64,000 nucleotides of DNA from Hoeflea sp. (GTDB taxonomy: Bacteria; Pseudomonadota; Alphaproteobacteria; Rhizobiales; Rhizobiaceae). The position numbers and the translations under genes are program-made. Of the stretch, positions 31,548 through 40,836 are shown piece after piece. The notes under the pieces were generated by a model that saw only the letters and a program-made list of their open reading frames with translations, was not told the origin of the DNA and did not search any database. Where the stretch lies: assembly GCF_014359905.1 (NCBI RefSeq), contig NZ_JACIYP010000007.1:1-64000 (forward strand). Reading direction: 5' to 3'. Each line of letters begins with the position of its first letter. Position 1 is the stretch's first letter.

Positions 31548-32168
31548 CTATGCCTCCGATCGGATCAGGCGGGTGCTGCGCGGCATCGCCGCCACGCACC
31601 CAGGACCGGCAAGAACGAGATCGATCCCGCGCGGAAACGCCTGCCGGTTGGCCGTCCATTGCTTGGCGAAATGCTGCGGCATCGGATCAGGCGCGAGCGA
31701 CTCCCGGCCCTTGATGCCGGGACCCTCGAGCGTCAGGACCGCCCCGTCGGTCAGCGTCGAAACCTGCAGGATCACCGTTGTCGAACGGTCCGGAAATTCC
31801 TGGGTGCCCAGCGCAAATCCGTTGAGCGCCGAGAGCCTCTCGGGCGCCGCGACAACAGCAAACGCCGCCTCCGACTGATAGGCGGTGATCGGCGCGCCGG
31901 TGTGGAAGATGATCCAGTCGCGGACCGCTGAAGTTTTCGTCAGCGCCGGATCGAGCCAGACCGGCGTGTCGGCGTCGGCGAGCGTGGCGATCAGAGCAGA
32001 GGCCGAGGCGGTCAGCGGCGCAGGCGGTGCGGTCACGGCCGGCAGCGCTTGCACCGAGCCGGGCCGCGCCATGGCGTCCATCAGCGCCCGGAAAACAGTC
32101 TGCGATGCGCCGACAGGGTCCGTGAAACCGCCCTCATAGATCGTTGTGGAAGGAGTGGTGTGCGCCAT
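31548..32168 (-). CDS. phnH: C-P lyase complex protein PhnH
   Basis: GGFTDPVGASQTVFRALMDAMARPGSVQ; start trimmed to ATG 32168 overlapping phnG. Confidence 0.93.
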   Translation of the reverse strand: MAHTTPSTTIYEGGFTDPVGASQTVFRALMDAMARPGSVQALPAVTAPPAPLTASASALIATLADADTPVWLDPALTKTSAVRDWIIFHTGAPITAYQSEAAFAVVAAPERLSALNGFALGTQEFPDRSTTVILQVSTLTDGAVLTLEGPGIKGRESLAPDPMPQHFAKQWTANRQAFPRGIDLVLAGPGCVAAMPRSTRLIRSEA

Positions 32169-32662
32169 CAATCTTCTCCCCGCACCATGGTGAAGAAATT
32201 GACCCGGGTCGCGGCGGTCTCTCCCCGCAGTTTCGCGTCCGCTTGGGCCAAGCCCTGTTCGAGCGGCCCGACGATATCGCGCTCGATCGTGCCTGCATGG
32301 GCAGGGTCCTGCGCCAGCGCGTCTATGACGGCCACGAGCTGCGCCTTGCGCGTGTCGCGGCCGGCTACCATTGCATGACCGACCAGGCCCGAGCCGATCC
32401 GCACGGTCACCCGCGTGGCCGAGATTTCGCCGGCATGGAACGGCTGGCCGCTGCCGCCAATGCGTCCGCGCAGGGCCACAAGCCCGGATTCGGGACCGCG
32501 CAGCAGCTCGACCGCGGGATCGAGCCCGGTCCGTTTCCAGCACGCTACAAGCGCGCTTGCGGGCGCCTTGGCCAGCACCGACAGCCGCCGCTGCCGATCC
32601 ACGACCTCCGCGTCGGCGGCTTTGGCCGGTCGATCTTCCCTTCGATGCCCCGTACCCGTCAT
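32168..32662 (-). CDS. phnG: C-P lyase complex protein PhnG
   Basis: LLRGPESGLVALRGRIGGSGQPFHAGEISATRVTVRI; first gene of phnGHIJKL. Confidence 0.92.
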   Translation of the reverse strand: MTGTGHRREDRPAKAADAEVVDRQRRLSVLAKAPASALVACWKRTGLDPAVELLRGPESGLVALRGRIGGSGQPFHAGEISATRVTVRIGSGLVGHAMVAGRDTRKAQLVAVIDALAQDPAHAGTIERDIVGPLEQGLAQADAKLRGETAATRVNFFTMVRGED

Positions 32663-32676
32663 CAGGATCTCCTTAC

Positions 32677-32696
32677 TTGTCTATTAGTCTAGACAA
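32677..32696. promoter_or_regulatory. Candidate PhnF operator in the phnG/phnF divergent region
   Basis: Inverted repeat TTGTCTA-N6-TAGACAA containing GTCTAGAC, similar to HutC/GntR-type operators. Confidence 0.5.
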
Positions 32697-32740
32697 CCAT
32701 ATCAATTACGATACACTTAAACCTCACGTGTGACGAGCCT

Positions 32741-33520
32741 GTGACATTCAGAAAGGAAACCCGATTGGAAACGCTGGAAAGACGCACCGGAATAGCGCTC
32801 TGGCGGCAGGTCGCAGACCAGATCCGCCAGTCCGTCCTCACCGGGCTGAGCGCCAATGAACGGTTGCCGCCCGAGATTGAACTGGCCACCCGCTTCGGCG
32901 TCAACCGACATACGGTGCGCGCGGCCATCGCCGCGCTGGAAAAGGAAGGCACCGTGCGGGCCGAACAGGGCCGCGGCACCTTTCTCAACGAGCGCAAGCG
33001 CCTGAGCTACCCGATCGGCCGGCGCACGCGCTTTTCATCGGGCCTTGAAAACCAGGCGCAGACACGCTCGGGCAAGCTGCTGTCGAGCCAGACTCTCCCC
33101 GCGCCACCGCGGGTCAGCCAGGCTCTGGGGCTGCCGGCCCACACTGGCGTTGTCCAGCTGTCGACCCTCTCCATGGCCGACGGCGTTCCGATCTCGGCGG
33201 CGACATCCTGGTTTGACGCGGCCCGGTTTGCGTCCATTGCCGGCCTTTACGCCGAGACCGGATCGATCACCGCCTCGCTCAGGCTGCTCGGCGTCGAGGA
33301 CTACACCCGCAAGACCACCGCCGTGGACGCGCGCCATGCCTCCGCCGAGGAGCTCGATCTGCTGGCGCTCTCGCCCGGCGCCATCGTGCTCGTAACCCGC
33401 TCGATCGACATCGACCCGGCAGGTCTTCCGGTTCTCTACGGCGAATCCCGCTTTGCCGCCGACAGGGTGGAATTGCTCATAGACAACAGCGCATCCGCGG
33501 CTGCGCCGGACGCACCCTGA
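32741..33520 (+). CDS. phnF: GntR (HutC-type) family regulator PhnF
   Basis: GIALWRQVADQIRQSVLTGLSANERLPPEIELATRFGVNRHTVRAAIAALEKEGTVRAEQGRGTFL. Start could be GTG 32741 or TTG 32765. Confidence 0.92.
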   Translation: MTFRKETRLETLERRTGIALWRQVADQIRQSVLTGLSANERLPPEIELATRFGVNRHTVRAAIAALEKEGTVRAEQGRGTFLNERKRLSYPIGRRTRFSSGLENQAQTRSGKLLSSQTLPAPPRVSQALGLPAHTGVVQLSTLSMADGVPISAATSWFDAARFASIAGLYAETGSITASLRLLGVEDYTRKTTAVDARHASAEELDLLALSPGAIVLVTRSIDIDPAGLPVLYGESRFAADRVELLIDNSASAAAPDAP

Positions 33521-33528
33521 AAGCCTGA

Positions 33529-33555
33529 CTGTCACAGTGTCACCGGGACCGTCAC
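33529..33555 (+). promoter_or_regulatory. Tandem TGTCAC-type repeats, possible PhoB-binding region
   Basis: CTGTCACAGTGTCACCGGGACCGTCAC: three (C/T)GTCAC units just upstream of the metallophosphoesterase-btaAB unit; spacing not canonical. Confidence 0.35.
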
Positions 33556-33607
33556 AAAACTGAAAACGGAATCGTGTCTAAGCCTGCCAGCAAGACGATT
33601 GCTCTAG

Positions 33608-34438
33608 GTGCAGGCGGGGCCCGTGACCAACACTTACCGGACTATCTTCCTTTCCGACATTCATCTCGGTACGCCGGATTGCCAGGCCGACATCCTGATC
33701 GATTTCCTGCGCACCCACGATGCGCCGACCATCTATCTCGTCGGCGACATCATCGATTGCTGGCGGATGAAGCGGAAGGGCTTCTACTGGCCGCAATCCC
33801 ACAATGACGTCGTCCAGAAGCTGTTGCGCAAGGCGCGCAAGGGCGCCCGCGTCATCTATGTTCCGGGCAATCATGACGAATTGCTGCGCGAGTATCAGGG
33901 CGTTCATTTCGGCGGCATCGAAGTGCGCGAGCGCGATATGTTCGAGACCGCCGACGGCAAGCGCTTGCTGGTCATTCACGGCGACGAATTCGACATGGTG
34001 GTGATGAACCACCGCTGGCTCGCCCATCTCGGCGACATGGCCTACGGCATGGCGATGTGGACCAACAAATGGCACAACCGCTCGCGCAAGCTGCTCGGGC
34101 TTCGCTACTGGTCGTTCTCCCGCTGGGCCAAGCTCAAGGTCAAGAGCGCAGTCAATTTCATCTCGGATTTCGAGGAAGTGCTGGCCGAGGAAGCCCGCAA
34201 GCACGGCGCCGACGGCGTCATCTGCGGCCATATCCACCACGCCGCCAACGAGATGCGCGGCGGGATCCGCTACGTCAACACCGGCGACTGGGTGGAAAGC
34301 TGCACTGCCGTGGTCGAGCATGACGACGGCCGTCTCGAGATCATCGACTGGTCGCGCCGCATTTCGGAAAAGGCGGGACAACTGACGGTCGTGAAGCCGG
34401 TCAAACAGATACCCGGCGCACAAAACCAGGCGGCATGA
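33608..34438 (+). CDS. Metallophosphoesterase, UDP-2,3-diacylglucosamine diphosphatase-like
   Basis: TIFLSDIHLGTPDCQADILIDFL, YLVGDIIDCW, YVPGNHDELLR, VIHGDEFD, CGHIHHA. Confidence 0.88.
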   Translation: MQAGPVTNTYRTIFLSDIHLGTPDCQADILIDFLRTHDAPTIYLVGDIIDCWRMKRKGFYWPQSHNDVVQKLLRKARKGARVIYVPGNHDELLREYQGVHFGGIEVRERDMFETADGKRLLVIHGDEFDMVVMNHRWLAHLGDMAYGMAMWTNKWHNRSRKLLGLRYWSFSRWAKLKVKSAVNFISDFEEVLAEEARKHGADGVICGHIHHAANEMRGGIRYVNTGDWVESCTAVVEHDDGRLEIIDWSRRISEKAGQLTVVKPVKQIPGAQNQAA

Positions 34439-34475
34439 TGCCCGCGCCTTCCCCTCTCCTGCGGAGTTCTGACAC

Positions 34476-35720
34476 ATGACCATGATTGAAACCGCCGGCG
34501 TCGGCGCCCGCATCGATGGGGCTGTCGTGCGCAACACCGCCCTCTCGTCGACGGGGATCCTGGAGCGGGTCTTCTCGGCCGCTTTCCGCGGCCTGGTCTA
34601 CCCGCAGATCTGGGAGGACCCTCTGGTCGACATGGAGGCGCTGGCGCTCAAGCCGACCGATACCATGGTCACCATCGCCTCCGGCTCCTGCAATGTCCTG
34701 TCCTATCTCACCGCCAACCCGGCCGAGATCATCGCGGTGGACCTGTCGCCCGCCCATGTGGCGCTGGGCAAGCTCAAGCTGGCGGCGGCCACCCACCTGC
34801 CCGATCACACCTCGTTTTCCAACCTGTTCCGCCACGCCAATCTGAAATCCAACACGGCGCTCTATGACCGCCACATCCGGCCGCACCTCGACGAAAGCAC
34901 GCGGGCTTACTGGGACGGACGCGAAGCCAATGGCCGCCGCCGGATCAGCCGCTTCACCCGCGGCTTCTATGCCACGGGCCTGCTCGGTCGGTTCATCTCG
35001 GCAGCCCATGTGATCGGCAAGATCTACGGCGTCGATCCGCGCGAACTCCTGCGCATGGACAGCGTCGAGAAGCAGCGCGAGTTCTTCGATGCACGCATCG
35101 CTCCCGTCTTCAACAGCCGCAGCTTCAAGGCGCTCACATCCATGCGTGCCTCGCTGTTTGGCCTCGGGATCCCGCCAGCCCAATACGAGGCCTTGGCCGG
35201 TGACGCGCCCGACGGCATGATCGGCGCCCTGCGCGCCCGCACCGAGCGGCTCGCCTGCGGCTTTCCGCTCAAGGACAATTACTTCGCCTGGCAGGCTTTT
35301 GGCCGCGGCTATCAGCCGGGCGATGCTGCCAGCCTGCCGCCCTATCTCGAAGCCCGCCATTTCGAGACCGTGCGCCGCAACGCCAGCCGCGTCGCCATCG
35401 TCAATGAGAGCATCACCGCCCTGCTTGCTGCACGGCCCGCCGGCTCGGTCGATGCCTTCGTGCTGCTCGATGCCCAGGACTGGATGACCGACCGGCAGCT
35501 CTCAGAGCTGTGGGCCGAGATCACCCGCACCGCCGCCCCCGGTGCGCGCGTCATCTATCGCACCGCCGCCGCCCCCTCGCCGCTGCCCGGCCATGTCCCG
35601 GATGGCATCCTCGAAAAGTGGGACTATCGCCGTGAGCAGAGCCTTGAGCTTGGCGCGAAGGACCGATCGGCGATCTATGGCGGCTTTCACCTGCACATCA
35701 AGCGAGACACAGCCGCATGA
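34476..35720 (+). CDS. btaA: S-adenosylmethionine:diacylglycerol 3-amino-3-carboxypropyl transferase
   Basis: FRGLVYPQIWEDPLVDMEALALKPTDTMVTIASGSCNVLSYLTANPAEIIAVDLSPAHVALGKLKLAA; followed by a SAM methyltransferase. Confidence 0.92.
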   Translation: MTMIETAGVGARIDGAVVRNTALSSTGILERVFSAAFRGLVYPQIWEDPLVDMEALALKPTDTMVTIASGSCNVLSYLTANPAEIIAVDLSPAHVALGKLKLAAATHLPDHTSFSNLFRHANLKSNTALYDRHIRPHLDESTRAYWDGREANGRRRISRFTRGFYATGLLGRFISAAHVIGKIYGVDPRELLRMDSVEKQREFFDARIAPVFNSRSFKALTSMRASLFGLGIPPAQYEALAGDAPDGMIGALRARTERLACGFPLKDNYFAWQAFGRGYQPGDAASLPPYLEARHFETVRRNASRVAIVNESITALLAARPAGSVDAFVLLDAQDWMTDRQLSELWAEITRTAAPGARVIYRTAAAPSPLPGHVPDGILEKWDYRREQSLELGAKDRSAIYGGFHLHIKRDTAA

Positions 35721-36370
35721 GCGACCTCGCAGCAAATGCCTCGATGATGGACGGCATCTACCGCCACCAGCGCCATATCTACGATCTGACGCGGCGCTAC
35801 TATCTGCTCGGCCGCAACGATCTGATCGCGGCGCTCGATCCGCCCGCCGGCGGATCGGTGCTGGAGATCGGTTGCGGCACCGCGCGCAACCTTATCCTGA
35901 CGGCGGAGCGCTACCACGACGCGCAGCTCCACGGCATCGACATTTCCGCCGAAATGCTCAAATCGGCCGAGGCCACCGTGACAAAAAACAGCCTTTCCGG
36001 CCGCATCCGCCTGGCCCAGGGCGACGCAACCCGCTTTGATGCGGCCGAGTTGTTCGGGGTCGCGCAGTTCGACCGGGTGTTCTTCTCCTACAGCCTGTCG
36101 ATGATCCCCGGCTGGGAAGCCGCGCTCAGGCAGGCCATCGCGGCCACCGCGCCGGGCGGTCAGTTGCATGTGGTGGATTTCGGACAACAAACCGCGCTTC
36201 CGGGCTGGTTCGGCACCGGCCTCAAGGCCTGGCTCGCGCGGTTTCATGTCACGCCGCGGGCCAATCTCGGCGAAGCCATGGCGGCGCTCGCGGCCGAGCA
36301 TCACGGCGAATTGCGGTTTGCCACGCTCTATCGCGATTACGCCCGGATCGGCGCCATCACACTGCCTTGA
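35717..36370 (+). CDS. btaB: Diacylglyceryl-N-trimethylhomoserine (betaine lipid) N-methyltransferase
   Basis: MDGIYRHQRHIYDLTRRYYLLGRNDLIAALDPPAGGSVLEIGCGTARNL; overlaps btaA. Confidence 0.92.
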   Translation: MSDLAANASMMDGIYRHQRHIYDLTRRYYLLGRNDLIAALDPPAGGSVLEIGCGTARNLILTAERYHDAQLHGIDISAEMLKSAEATVTKNSLSGRIRLAQGDATRFDAAELFGVAQFDRVFFSYSLSMIPGWEAALRQAIAATAPGGQLHVVDFGQQTALPGWFGTGLKAWLARFHVTPRANLGEAMAALAAEHHGELRFATLYRDYARIGAITLP

Positions 36371-36381
36371 CCGCAGCCGGG

Positions 36382-37470
36382 CTACCCGGCGCCGCCGACA
36401 TTGGTCTGGGCCACGGCCACAGTCTTCAGGATCGCGAAGCACGCAACCCCCGGCGCAAGGTCCAGCGCCAGGGCAGACCGCCTTGTGATCCGCGCCAGCA
36501 GCAGATCATCGCCCATTTGCAGCTGGATGATCGCGCCCGGCCCCTCGCCCAGCCGCACCGCAGTGACTGTCGCGGGCAGCACATTGAGCGCCGACAGACC
36601 TTCGGGCCGGGTTCGCGACAGGATCACGTCCTGCGCGGGAATGCGGATCGTCAGACGCGTTCCCACCGGCGCTTCCACTCTTGGCAGGAACAGCGGTCCC
36701 GCCGACGCATCGAGCCGTGTGAGCCCGTCCTCTTCCTGCGCCGCCACCGTGGCGTGGAGCGACGCGCCGGCTGTGCGGATGCCCAGCGCATGCGCGCTGT
36801 CGGGATCGGACAGAATATCGGCCGCCGGACCTGAGCGCACCACCCGTCCCGCCTCCACCAGCACCAGCGTGGTGGCCAGCCGCGCCACCTCGGCCATGGA
36901 ATGGCTCACATAGAGCACCGGGATCAGGGTCTCGTCGCGCAGGCGTTCGAGATAGGGCAGGATTTCCGCCTTGCGCTCCTCGTCGAGCGCTGCCAGCGGC
37001 TCGTCCATCAGCAGCAATTTCGGTCTGGCAAGCAGCGCCCTGCCAATCGCCACGCGCTGTTTTTCACCGCCCGAGAGCATGCCCGGCCGCCGGTCCAGCA
37101 ATGCGCCGATCCCGAGCATGCCGACCACATGGTCAAAGCCGGCGCCGTCTTCGCGCGGCGCGAACCAGCGGCCGTAGGCGAGGTTCTGCCGCACGCTCAG
37201 ATGCGGAAACAGCCGGCCTTCCTGAAACACGTAGCCCAGCCGCCGCCGATGCACCGGCATGAAGACGTCGCTGTCTGAATCAAACAGCACCCGCCCGTCG
37301 AGCGCAACATGCCCGGCATCGGGCCTGAGCAGCCCGGCGACCGCATTGACGATCGAGGTCTTGCCCGAGCCCGAACGGCCGAAAAGCGCGGTGACCCCCT
37401 TGGGCGCCTCGAAGCCGGCATCCAGTGAAAACCCGCCGAAGCTGTGCGCAAGCCGGACCGAAAGCGTCAT
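36382..37470 (-). CDS. modC: Molybdate ABC transporter ATP-binding protein
   Basis: LFGRSGSGKTSIVNAVAGLLRPDAG, LSGGEKQRVAIGRALLARPKLLLMDEPLAALDEERK, C-terminal Mop domain; start trimmed to ATG 37470. Confidence 0.95.
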   Translation of the reverse strand: MTLSVRLAHSFGGFSLDAGFEAPKGVTALFGRSGSGKTSIVNAVAGLLRPDAGHVALDGRVLFDSDSDVFMPVHRRRLGYVFQEGRLFPHLSVRQNLAYGRWFAPREDGAGFDHVVGMLGIGALLDRRPGMLSGGEKQRVAIGRALLARPKLLLMDEPLAALDEERKAEILPYLERLRDETLIPVLYVSHSMAEVARLATTLVLVEAGRVVRSGPAADILSDPDSAHALGIRTAGASLHATVAAQEEDGLTRLDASAGPLFLPRVEAPVGTRLTIRIPAQDVILSRTRPEGLSALNVLPATVTAVRLGEGPGAIIQLQMGDDLLLARITRRSALALDLAPGVACFAILKTVAVAQTNVGGAG

Positions 37471-38189
37471 GATCCCGCAATCCTTCGCGCCACCGTCCGG
37501 CCAACCCATTCCGACAGGAACAGCGCCGCAAGCGCGATGGCAATGGCGATCAGCACCAGCTGCATGGCCTTGGCGTCGCCGCCGGGCACCTGCAGGAAAC
37601 TGTAGATCGCCGAGGGCAGCGTCTGGGTCTGGCCGGGAATGTTGGAGACGAAGGTGATGGTGGCGCCGAACTCGCCCATCGCCTTGGCAAACGCCAGGAT
37701 CGCGCCGGCGATCACGCCCGGCAGGATCAGCGGCAGGGTGACGGTCGCGAATACCCAGGGACGCGATGCGCCGAGCGTCGCCGCCGCCTGTTCTAGCTTC
37801 GGGTCGACCGCCTCGATCGCCAGCCTTATGGCGCGGACCATCAGCGGAAACGCCATCACGGCAGCCGCCAGCGCGGCCCCCGTCCAACGGAAGGCAAACA
37901 CCAGCCCGAACGTCTGGTCCAGAAAGCTGCCGATCATTCCCTTGCGCCCGAAGGTCAGCAGCAGCAGGTACCCGGTCACCACCGGCGGCAGGATCAGCGG
38001 CAGATGCACCAGGCCATTGAGCGCCTGCTTGCCCCAGAACTCCTGGCGCGCGAGCACATAGGCAATGGCGACGCCGAACGGAAGACTGAGCACGGTCGCC
38101 CAGAACGAGACTTTCAGCGACAGCGCCACCGCGCGCCATTCGTCCGGCGAGAGGGCGGTTGTCAGGCCGTCCGGCAATCCATCCAGCAT
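37467..38189 (-). CDS. modB: Molybdate ABC transporter permease
   Basis: KVSFWATVLSLPFGVAIAYVLARQEFWGK, LHLPLILPPVVTGYLLL. Confidence 0.95.
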   Translation of the reverse strand: MLDGLPDGLTTALSPDEWRAVALSLKVSFWATVLSLPFGVAIAYVLARQEFWGKQALNGLVHLPLILPPVVTGYLLLLTFGRKGMIGSFLDQTFGLVFAFRWTGAALAAAVMAFPLMVRAIRLAIEAVDPKLEQAAATLGASRPWVFATVTLPLILPGVIAGAILAFAKAMGEFGATITFVSNIPGQTQTLPSAIYSFLQVPGGDAKAMQLVLIAIAIALAALFLSEWVGRTVARRIAGS

Positions 38190-38193
38190 GCGA

Positions 38194-38976
38194 CTACTTC
38201 TTCAAAACGGTGAAACCCTGGCCTTCAAAGGCGATGCGAGCCTTAGCACCGGACAGATAGGTCAGGAAAGCCTGCGCTTCGGGCTTGGCGGAGTCCGCGA
38301 TCACGGCCGCGGGGTAGACGATCGGCGGATGGCTGTCGGCCGGAAAGACGCCGACGATACGCACCCGCGGTTCCGCCACGGCGTCGCTGGCATAGACGAT
38401 GCCCATCGGCGCTTCGCCGGCCGCCACCAGCGCCAGCGCCGCGCGCACATTGTCGGCCTGCGCCACCTTGGGCTCGACCGCATCCCAGACACCGAGGCTC
38501 GTCAGCGCCGCCTTGCCGTAGACGCCCGCGGGCACCGAGTCGACCAGCGCCATCGCCAGCTTGTTCTCGCCCAGGATCCCCGCGAGATCGAAGCCCGGCG
38601 CGATCTCGACCGGAGCCGCCTCCGCGCCATGCGCCACCAGCACGATCGAATTGCCCAGCAGATCGACGCGCGTCCCGGGCTTGATCAGCTTGCTCTCCTC
38701 AAGCGTGTCCATCCATTTCACCGCAGCCGAGATGAACACATCGGCGGGCGCGCCCTCCTGGATCTGCTTGGCCAGCGCCGAACTGCCCGCATAGGAGACG
38801 ACAGCGGAATTGCCGGTTTCCGCGTTCCAGGCGGTGGCGATCGCGTCGAGCGCCGTCTTCATGCTGGCGGCGGCGAAGATGGTGATGTCTTCCGCCGTCG
38901 CCCGCGCCGGCACGGCGAGCGTGGCGGAAAGGCAGACAGCGGCGGCAAGCGCGATGCGGCGGGTGATGGCAATCAT
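38194..38976 (-). CDS. modA: Molybdate ABC transporter substrate-binding protein
   Basis: DITIFAAASMKTALDAIATAW, GSSALAKQIQEGAPADVFISA. Confidence 0.95.
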   Translation of the reverse strand: MIAITRRIALAAAVCLSATLAVPARATAEDITIFAAASMKTALDAIATAWNAETGNSAVVSYAGSSALAKQIQEGAPADVFISAAVKWMDTLEESKLIKPGTRVDLLGNSIVLVAHGAEAAPVEIAPGFDLAGILGENKLAMALVDSVPAGVYGKAALTSLGVWDAVEPKVAQADNVRAALALVAAGEAPMGIVYASDAVAEPRVRIVGVFPADSHPPIVYPAAVIADSAKPEAQAFLTYLSGAKARIAFEGQGFTVLKK

Positions 38977-38992
38977 GGGAGCTCTCCGGATT

Positions 38993-39016
38993 CGTTATGT
39001 TTCAACAAACATATCC
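38993..39016. promoter_or_regulatory. Candidate ModE operator
   Basis: CGTTATGTTTCAACAAACATATCC, imperfect palindrome (ATGTTT/AAACAT) 17 nt upstream of modA. Confidence 0.6.
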
Positions 39017-39045
39017 CTGTGTTTCCGGAGTCCGCAAGCGCTATT

Positions 39046-39399
39046 TCAATCGGTCTCATCCTTGAGCAATCTGGTGATGCCGGAAATCTCGTCCGCGCCA
39101 TGCGCGAGCGTGATCGTCTCCAGTTTTCGGTAATGGGCAAGCACGGCTTCGCCCGCCTCCGTCAGCCGGGCGCCGCCGCCGCTGGCGCCGCCCCGGCTGC
39201 TCTCGACCAGCGGCGTCTCGAAGGCGGCGTTCATCTCCTCCACCAGCATCCAGGCCCGCTTGTAGCTCATCCTCATCCGCCGTCCGGCGGCCGAGATCGA
39301 TCCATCCGTGGCGATGCCCTGCAGCAGATCGGCCTTGCCCGGACCGACTGTCAGGCCACTGTCGAATGTCAGCTTCAGCCGCAGCTTCGGGTTTTTCAC
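39046..39399 (-). CDS. modE: ModE-family winged-helix regulator (single domain)
   Basis: LLQGIATDGSISAAGRRMRMSYKRAWMLVEEMNAAFETPLVESSRGGASGGGARLTEAGEAVLAHYRKLE; GTG start 39399 behind GGAGGATAAT. Confidence 0.85.
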   Translation of the reverse strand: MKNPKLRLKLTFDSGLTVGPGKADLLQGIATDGSISAAGRRMRMSYKRAWMLVEEMNAAFETPLVESSRGGASGGGARLTEAGEAVLAHYRKLETITLAHGADEISGITRLLKDETD

Positions 39400-39478
39400 A
39401 TTATCCTCCTGGCGTTTTGCCGACCATGACGGCATGCGCGAAAGCGGGCAAGCGGCCAGGCCCCTTCCGTCACAAACA

Positions 39479-39517
39479 GCAAGGCCGGAGGCAAGGTTTA
39501 CCTGCCTCCGGCCTTGC
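39479..39517 (-). terminator. Rho-independent-like terminator of the sox operon
   Basis: Perfect 15-bp stem GCAAGGCCGGAGGCA / TGCCTCCGGCCTTGC, 9-nt loop, followed on the minus strand by TGTTTGT. Confidence 0.75.
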
Positions 39518-39534
39518 ACGCGCCTTGAGAGAAA

Positions 39535-40809
39535 TCAGCTGAACATGTCGGCGGTAATCCCCTTGTACCAGCCGACGGACTCCTCGTAATTGGACTTGCG
39601 CAACGGCGCATCCTCGCCGGTCTGGCTGACAAAGCCCTGGGTCGAGGCGATCTTGCCGTCACCGGGCGCATATTGCGCGCCGACCTTGATGCTGTCGTCG
39701 GTTTCGATCAGGCTCCAGCAGGTGTTGGCATACTTGGCCGGAAACACCTTGGAACCCGTCAGATCGCCGCGGATGGTCATGGCGGCGACCTTGGCCTGGC
39801 TGTTGGCCGAGAAGGCGGATTTCGGCATGTCGCCGGCGATCGAGGCGTCGCCGATGACGAAGACAGCCTCGTCGATGGTCGAGCGCATGCTGTCGGCCAT
39901 GATCGGGCAGAAGCCGCTGTCGTCGGTGAGCCCCGCCTCGGAAGCAATCGCGCCGGCCTTTTGCGCCGGAATGATGTTGAGAAGCGCGCCCCGGAAGGTG
40001 TCAAGGTCGGTTTCCACCGTTCCTGCGTTGACGTCGACGCTGGCGATGCCGCCATGCACGTCCGGGCCATACCATTCGACCATGCCGGGATAGTGCTTTT
40101 CCCAGCCTTCCTGGAACACGCCCTGCTTGGAGAACTTGTCCTTCGGGTCAAGGATGATGACCTTGGCATCGGTGAGCCCCTTGGCCTTGAGCACATGCGC
40201 CATCATCGACGCGCGCTCATAGGGCCCGGGCGGGCAGCGATAGGGATTGGGCGGCGCCACCATGACGATCTGCTGACCGTTTTCGATGGCGTCGAGCTTG
40301 GCCTTGAGCAGTTCGGTCTGCTTGCCCGCCTTCCAGGCGTGCGGCGCGATTTCGGAGAGTTCCTCCGAGTAACCCTCGACCGAATCCCAGATCAGATCGA
40401 TGCCCGGCGCCACCACGAGACGGTCATAGGGCACCGTCGAGCCATCCGCCATCGTCACCGTTTTGGCTGCGCGGTCGACTCCCGTTGCCCGGCCGGTCAC
40501 CTTGGTGATGCCGTAGCCCGATTGTAGCGCGTCATAGCTGTGAGTGATCGATTCCAGACTGCGGAACCCGCCGATATACAGGTTTGAGTAAAAGCAGGTG
40601 GTGTACATCTCCGACTGGTCGATCAGCGTGACATCGATGGCGCCGTCGGAATCCTTGGCGACGTAACGCGCGGCGGTCGCGCCGCCGGCGCCGCCGCCGA
40701 TGACGACGACGCGGGGTTTGCCCTGCGCCCGCAAATAGGTGGGCAACAGGAGTGCTGCCGCACTCGCGCTGGCGAAAAGTCCGAACTGGCGTCTGGTCAG
40801 GCGTGTCAT
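39535..40809 (-). CDS. soxF: Flavocytochrome c sulfide dehydrogenase flavoprotein SoxF
   Basis: TAT signal TRRQFGLFASASAAALL; VVVIGGGAGGATAARYVAKDS, CFYSNLYIGGFRS. Confidence 0.93.
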   Translation of the reverse strand: MTRLTRRQFGLFASASAAALLLPTYLRAQGKPRVVVIGGGAGGATAARYVAKDSDGAIDVTLIDQSEMYTTCFYSNLYIGGFRSLESITHSYDALQSGYGITKVTGRATGVDRAAKTVTMADGSTVPYDRLVVAPGIDLIWDSVEGYSEELSEIAPHAWKAGKQTELLKAKLDAIENGQQIVMVAPPNPYRCPPGPYERASMMAHVLKAKGLTDAKVIILDPKDKFSKQGVFQEGWEKHYPGMVEWYGPDVHGGIASVDVNAGTVETDLDTFRGALLNIIPAQKAGAIASEAGLTDDSGFCPIMADSMRSTIDEAVFVIGDASIAGDMPKSAFSANSQAKVAAMTIRGDLTGSKVFPAKYANTCWSLIETDDSIKVGAQYAPGDGKIASTQGFVSQTGEDAPLRKSNYEESVGWYKGITADMFS

Positions 40810-40836
40810 GGTGTCCTCCCGGGTGCAGTGTGCAGT

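Noticed and set aside
36382-38139. 585-aa version of ModC
   Set aside because: N-terminal part is an out-of-frame reading of modB; ModC starts at 37470.
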